64,000 nucleotides of DNA from Hydractinia symbiolongicarpus. Taxonomy: Eukaryota; Cnidaria; Hydrozoa; Anthoathecata; Hydractiniidae. This document shows, one piece after another, positions 59,501 through 64,000 of this stretch. The stretch spans positions 20,589,001 to 20,653,000 of the forward strand of contig NC_079882.1 of assembly GCF_029227915.1 (NCBI RefSeq), given 5' to 3'. How positions within the stretch are numbered: the first letter of the stretch is position 1; each line of letters opens with the position of its first letter. A program made the position numbers and the translations under genes. The notes beneath the pieces are model-generated. The model did not search any database. It was not told where the DNA came from and saw only the letters and a list, made by a program, of their open reading frames with translations.

Positions 59501-62500
59501 TTTGTTTTTTTTTTACTTAATATTTTTGATCGTCACGACCTGTTGTTTATTTTGTATGGCGTGCGCATGTGCATTGTTTTCGATGCAAAATCAAAACATT
59601 ACGTCACGCCGTCTGTATGGTTTTTTGTAAAAACAAATTTTTTATTGCTAAATGATTTTGTTTTCTAAATATTTTACTTTTAAATTTTATTAAGGCCCGA
59701 ATAGACGGAACATTTATTTTTTTAAAAAACAAATTCAAAAACAGCAAATTTCACGCGAGATTTTTTTTTAATTCGTTTTCGTTTAACATCTTCCTTCACC
59801 TGTTTCGTTTTTCGAAAAAGGCGCGTTTTTATTTTTAGGATATCATCTTCTCAGATGTCAAACATGTGCTGTTCTTTTTTTCTCATTTATATTTAATCAC
59901 AATACCATTCATCCAAATGTGTAAAGGTGAACTTTAACTTTCTCCTACTGAATACGTCTTTTTGTTTTGAGTTTTAGACGGGGGTCTGAAAAATTGCAGT
60001 ATTTTGTGCAAAAGTTAATAAATATCGTTGTAAATATAAATAGAATAGTAAATATTGACTTGTGAAAGAAAAAAACTTTTTTAATTTTTTTTCGAATAAA
60101 GTTTATATAAGTTTGCTTTTTTGTTTCTTCTGTTTTATTATTTTTCTTTCGTAGTAACTTCTTTGTCTGTTAATTTTTGAATAGCTTTTTTGTGAAATAA
60201 GGACGCACATAAGGGGTTTTAAATCATGTCGATTTTTTGAAAAAGGATAAATAGAGGGCGTTATGACATAGGGCGTAATTGAAAGACGTTATTAAATAGG
60301 GCGCTGGTGAGTAAAAAATGTCGTTTTATAAAATATGATTTATTAAAAGGGCGTTATTCACAAAGGGCGCTTATTAAAAAAGGGTCTATGTATAAATAGC
60401 ATTATTAAAAGAGAAATTTTGAAGGAAGGTTCCATTTAGGGCCTTTTTATATGAGACCGGGAAACTTGGTCCACCGAGATATCCCGAATGACCGAGATCT
60501 CGGATATTTGCGAAAGAACGCTGAATAATGAAACCGTGTTTATATGTTGCATATTCGTCTCGCCCCGGTTACAACGGAAAACTCGGTCAACCGAGATCCC
60601 GGGCAAGTGAGCCGGGATCCCGGTTAAACGGGATGGATATTTGTCCATGTAAACAAAAAAACCCGGTGGCTAAGTACGGAAAAAGTTTATGTAAGCTTTA
60701 GAAGAGGAAATAATTATCACTATTAATGCAAATCAATGGATATATTTGTTTTTGTATTATAGTGCATTTGTAATAAAAAGACAACAAAACCATGAAACAT
60801 GCTGAAAACACCAGGTTTCACTGAAATTATAATTGAGAATGATCTAAAATTAATTTTTTTATCCTGTTTCAAGTGTGTGGGAAATAAATAATAGCCCCAT
60901 AATATATTTAAATGAATAATATTTAAATTGGTCTGAAATGATGGTAATTTTAAAAAAAATTAAGAAATAACTAATAGTGATAACAAAGTTGTTTCAAGCA
61001 TAAACGGTATCGCTAACTTCTTTTTTCTGTTGATGGAAGCCATATTTGTTTACATACTCACCCAGCCACTTTTAATTTCCCGCTAATTTTTCTTCATATA
61101 AACCCGGGATGGAAAATGACAAATTTACATATAAGCCCGAGGTGATATTATCCCGCTCTACCGGGAAACTCGATAGGCGAGTTTCCCGGTTCTCATATAA
61201 AAAGGCCCTTAGTTGTTGATGTCATTATATGCCACGCTAATTCAGGAATCTGTGTCCTAGCCATAGAAAGTAATTATTTTTGTGTAGAATGAACATGGAG
61301 AACTTTTTGACATGCTAGCGTTAGTTAATGGCATACATCATATATTTCTTTTTTTATTTCTGTAGGCTGTCAAGAACAAAGTCGACTTTATTTTCTGATC
61401 GATTCAACTAACACCACAACCTCCCGCGACTTTGGTGTTCAAATTGATATTGTACGTTACATTTTAAACGAATACAAGTCGTTCAAGTTAACATTAAGTG
61501 TACAGGTATATCATAATGACCAGTGTTTAAATAATACGGACTTTCCTTCCTTGGGCTTTCATGATTTGTCTGACCCTAAAGTGATTAAGAGGAGGTTGAA
61601 TTCATTACAACATGTTAGCACTAACTACACGTTCGATAAACAATGTGCTTTACAAATGCTCCCGAACAGTCTAATCTTTGATTCAAATGAAAACAGGTAC
61701 AGTATTATATTAGCGAAATATGAATCATTAAAAAATATAATTGATCAGAAAGAACACGTTAAATTCAGACAAGGTGGGAGTTATATTCTAGCGCTTATGT
61801 ATAATTCTACTAAAAACGAGAAAGGTGTATTTGCACGGAGAGTACCCAACATTGCAGATATGATACCAGCCATAATGAAATATGCTTGTCCTTCCTACGC
61901 CCCAGCCTCCACAAGTTACGAAAAAATCGCACCGACGTCAACGAGGTATGAAAAAATTGTATCACGGTCGACGGCCTCTGGTAAAATCGCACCGACGTCG
62001 GCGACGTATAAAAAAATTATATCACGGTCGACGGCGTATAAAAAAACTGCATCAGCGTCCACCATGTTTAGGAAAGTCGCACTATTGTCGACGACGTTGG
62101 AAAAAATTGCACCGACATCTACGTCGCTTGAAAACTTTGCACCGACATTGACGACGCATAAAAAGATTATTGTAAGTGGTCCTTCGTCTAAAAATCAAAT
62201 ATCAACTACTTCGATACTACGCTCTGTCCTACTGCACGGAACTGTATCAAGAAAAGTTAAATCAGATTTTACGGAAGTATGTTCGACACCGTCTCTTTCT
62301 CATTTACCTTCCAACGTAGACGTAAAATCCAGTGTGCCGTTAGAAAGTATAGTTTACAAGAGCGACGTAGTAACGAAGTCTCGTAATAAAGAAACGTTTT
62401 CTACTACCACGCCTATAGAATTACAATCGCAAAAATACAACACATTGTTTTCGTCAGGAGTCAGTAGCTTTTCAGCATCCAGGTATGTCGCAACATCAAA

Positions 62501-64000
62501 AGTATACTCTGAACGCTCCCTCTCCTCCCTCTTAACATCTGTGGAATATACGTCTTCAACTATAAAGGTTATTCCGACAAAATCGTCATATATGCTGCAA
62601 GCACCTTCAACATCGATCAAACATAAGTCCAACTACGCTAAAGTTGACTGTGAGTCGTCCAAGATATCGCCAACAATGTCAACGTTAAAACAATATTTTG
62701 ACTCATCTTCCTATAGAACGTCACTTTCAACGCCTTTTTTCTTGCCGTCGTCGTATATCAAGACGTCACTTCCTGCGACTTCGAACAAACATTCTGTTAG
62801 TTCTGATAAAAAGACTCTAATAATGACCCAATCCACAACGTTAATTTCGCCATCGCTGGTGCAATATAATACCACCATTAGAGAGATACAAAGCACTTTA
62901 GGTTCATCCTTTATGTCGTCATCAAACGTTGTCTTTAAAACCGTTTTCCGCCAATGTACAACTGTAAACAAAGCAGAAAAATCGTCAATCATTACTTTAC
63001 CGTCTATAACTGGTACTTTACCAGTTTATTTCAGCACCCTGTCACGAGTTAGCCCGTCTGTTTTATATCCAACTGATGTCATATCTTTCACGAATAAAGC
63101 AGGGGCCAGTGCAATGAGGCGAAGCAACAACAGAGTCGAAACAACAATGCTAAAAGAAACTGTATCCAGATTACTGACAAGATCAAGTATGTTTCCGACA
63201 CAACAAGTCGTCCCCTCTTCATCAAACAAACTAGGTATGTAAATACAATAGAATTGTGAGTAACGTTAAGACTTCATTTTGTTTTCCAAATAGCTTCTGA
63301 CTTCTTTCATTTTTCTTTTATAACAAAGCCTACTCATCAAAAGCTGTCGTTTTACCCGCGTGGAAGAGATTATCAAAGGGTATGTTTGTTTTTATATATT
63401 ACAGTGGACGCTACCTGAAACTCGTGAAAGATCAGAAAATTTATTTGTGCTAGGCAAAATTAGAGATTAAGGCAGAAGATTAGGTTAAAAGCTCCATAAT
63501 TGGACCGATGTTCGTGTACGAAATAGGGCTGAGTTTGACATAGGAGGTTCAAAAAGAGGGTATCCACTATAATTTTTATAACCTTACGAACGCTGCATGC
63601 TTACTTATTTACTTATTTATTCTAGAAATCGATGACTTTATTCAACAGAATCTTACAGATAGTCAGTTGAAGAGCGAAGAATGGACAAAGGTAGTCTTTA
63701 CACTGACTGATGTTAAAGGAAGTCTATTTGTGGTTGTATGATTATTGCAGCAAGTGTTTTTTTTCTTCAATGTTTATAGGAATTTATTAATCAATCTTCA
63801 AAGTTTTTCGACAACATTAGTTTTATAAAAGAGTATAGAACTGTAAGTACCTTTAATGATGTGAATATTTTTCAGCTGTGACAATGTTACAAATTTCTTG
63901 TGTTGATTATTACTTATCACTTTGTTTTTTGTCAGCTGCGAGATTTAGTTCCGCAAAATTGCCACTATTTCGCAGTTTTCGTAAACCGCAAAATATTCAT
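53576..64000 (+). CDS. Secreted vWA-like, Ser/Thr-rich repeat protein (5' part)
   Basis: Runs off the window. Exons: 53576-53630, 61366-63234, 63329-63379, 63626-63690, 63780-63842 and a doubtful last one from 63936. The first exon encodes a signal peptide (MYKYFPLLFYVTTVLCLK) ending in phase 1 at a consensus donor. It fits the phase of the large second exon (Arg-Cys-Gln-Glu after joining) across a 7.7-kb intron; this link is inferred. The second exon's first about 190 residues look like a degenerate von Willebrand A domain: hydrophobic strand and acidic motif YFLIDSTNTTT, then QIDIVRYILNEY, and later GGSYILALMYNS. About 400 Ser/Thr-rich residues follow, beginning with nine 10-residue repeats, and resemble a mucin-type O-glycosylated stalk. 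Later exons are short and mixed polar/hydrophobic. Function is unknown; an extracellular or surface protein is likely. Confidence 0.7.
55473..55661 (+). other. Possible terminal exon of a small tail-anchored protein
   Basis: An open frame without its own ATG encodes SERDFIHHLANLVKLHSYHV and ends in a transmembrane-like segment (KIGFCLIIAATVYVIIAFW), a short polar tail, a stop, and an AATAAA overlapping the next bases. An exon-like segment with a GTAAGT donor lies upstream (ends 55381), but its phase does not match cleanly. A CACGTGACGTCAC box sits inside it at 55549. It lies on the same strand within the long intron of the vWA-like gene. May be a real nested gene or chance. Confidence 0.25.
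58571..58622 (-). repeat. Dispersed repeat with GACAGACGGACAGACG tract
   Basis: Inverted copy of the 30090 repeat: TACCATTTTGCGTGACAGAC, then GGACAGACGTATACAGGTAT and TCTAATAGAG. Confidence 0.65.
60438..61209. mobile_element. 772-bp inverted-repeat element (MITE-like)
   Basis: Ends AGGGCCTTTTTATATGAGA and its inverse TCTCATATAAAAAGGCCCT, extended by CCGGGAAACT/AGTTTCCCGG. Subterminal DNA is rich in short CG-containing palindromes built on CCGAGAT, CCCGGGAT and CGGGAAACTCG, including a 28-bp palindrome near 61166-61193. No coding capacity. The target-site duplication is not clear. Lies in the long intron of the vWA-like gene. Confidence 0.75.
61908..62177 (+). repeat. 30-bp coding minisatellite, nine units
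   Basis: Nine head-to-tail 30-bp units in frame, encoding 10-residue repeats such as STSYEKIAPT, STRYEKIVSR, STASGKIAPT, SATYKKIISR, STTLEKIAPT. No length change between units. Odd and even units alternate between APT and SR endings in the first four, which hints at a 60-bp higher-order unit. Confidence 0.9.

Noticed and set aside
63936-64000. Last open segment after a CAG acceptor, as a firm exon of the vWA-like gene.
   Set aside because: It keeps frame to the window edge but is short, truncated, and resembles the AT-rich CGCAAA/TTCGCG phrases common in noncoding parts here; kept only as a doubtful exon.

Overview
This is intron-rich, AT-rich eukaryotic genomic DNA. The domain content (plexin, calmodulin-like protein, EXOG nuclease, EBAG9/RCAS1, secreted haem peroxidase with CUB, EGF and cadherin-like domains, GH18 chitinase with a peritrophin-type chitin-binding domain) is animal. 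Introns of roughly 60 bp to several kb and the dense short foldback repeats suit an early-branching invertebrate, most likely a cnidarian. That assignment is inference; nothing in the window proves it. Gene models were built by hand from GT-AG splice sites, reading phase and domain homology.

Layout: (1) 1-3573, plus strand: 3' end of a plexin gene (RasGAP half). (2) 4760-5590, plus: intronless ankyrin-repeat gene with a CRE-like palindrome just upstream. (3) 9619-17941, plus: 18-exon secreted mosaic haem peroxidase (signal peptide, CUB, calcium-binding EGF, cadherin-like region, animal haem peroxidase, Mucin-2 type WxxW domain, jelly-roll-like C-terminus). (4) 17942-28196: about 10 kb without a convincing gene, holding repeats and a Penelope-like GIY-YIG remnant. 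(5) 28197-32345, plus: four-EF-hand calmodulin-like gene. (6) about 33250-33690: dead 3' end of a non-LTR retrotransposon. (7) 34949-40752, minus: complete EXOG-type mitochondrial endonuclease gene. (8) 43335-45647: 2.3-kb DNA transposon-like element with about 260-bp terminal inverted repeats and no coding capacity. (9) 46083-48134, plus: complete EBAG9 orthologue. (10) 48908-51739, minus: complete class III-type chitinase, tail-to-tail with EBAG9. (11) 53576-64000, plus: start of a secreted protein with a weak vWA-like domain and a Ser/Thr-rich region built partly on a 30-bp coding minisatellite; it runs off the window.

The genes do not form an operon or a single pathway; each looks independently regulated. 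Secreted or extracellular proteins are frequent (peroxidase, chitinase, vWA/mucin-like protein, plexin receptor), next to housekeeping organelle proteins (EXOG, EBAG9).

The most unusual feature is a foldback repeat family with arms close to AACCTCGTTCCCAGGGC, present about 15 times in 64 kb. One copy (13246-13347) spans the start of a coding exon of the peroxidase gene, so a mobile repeat seems to supply a splice acceptor and some codons.
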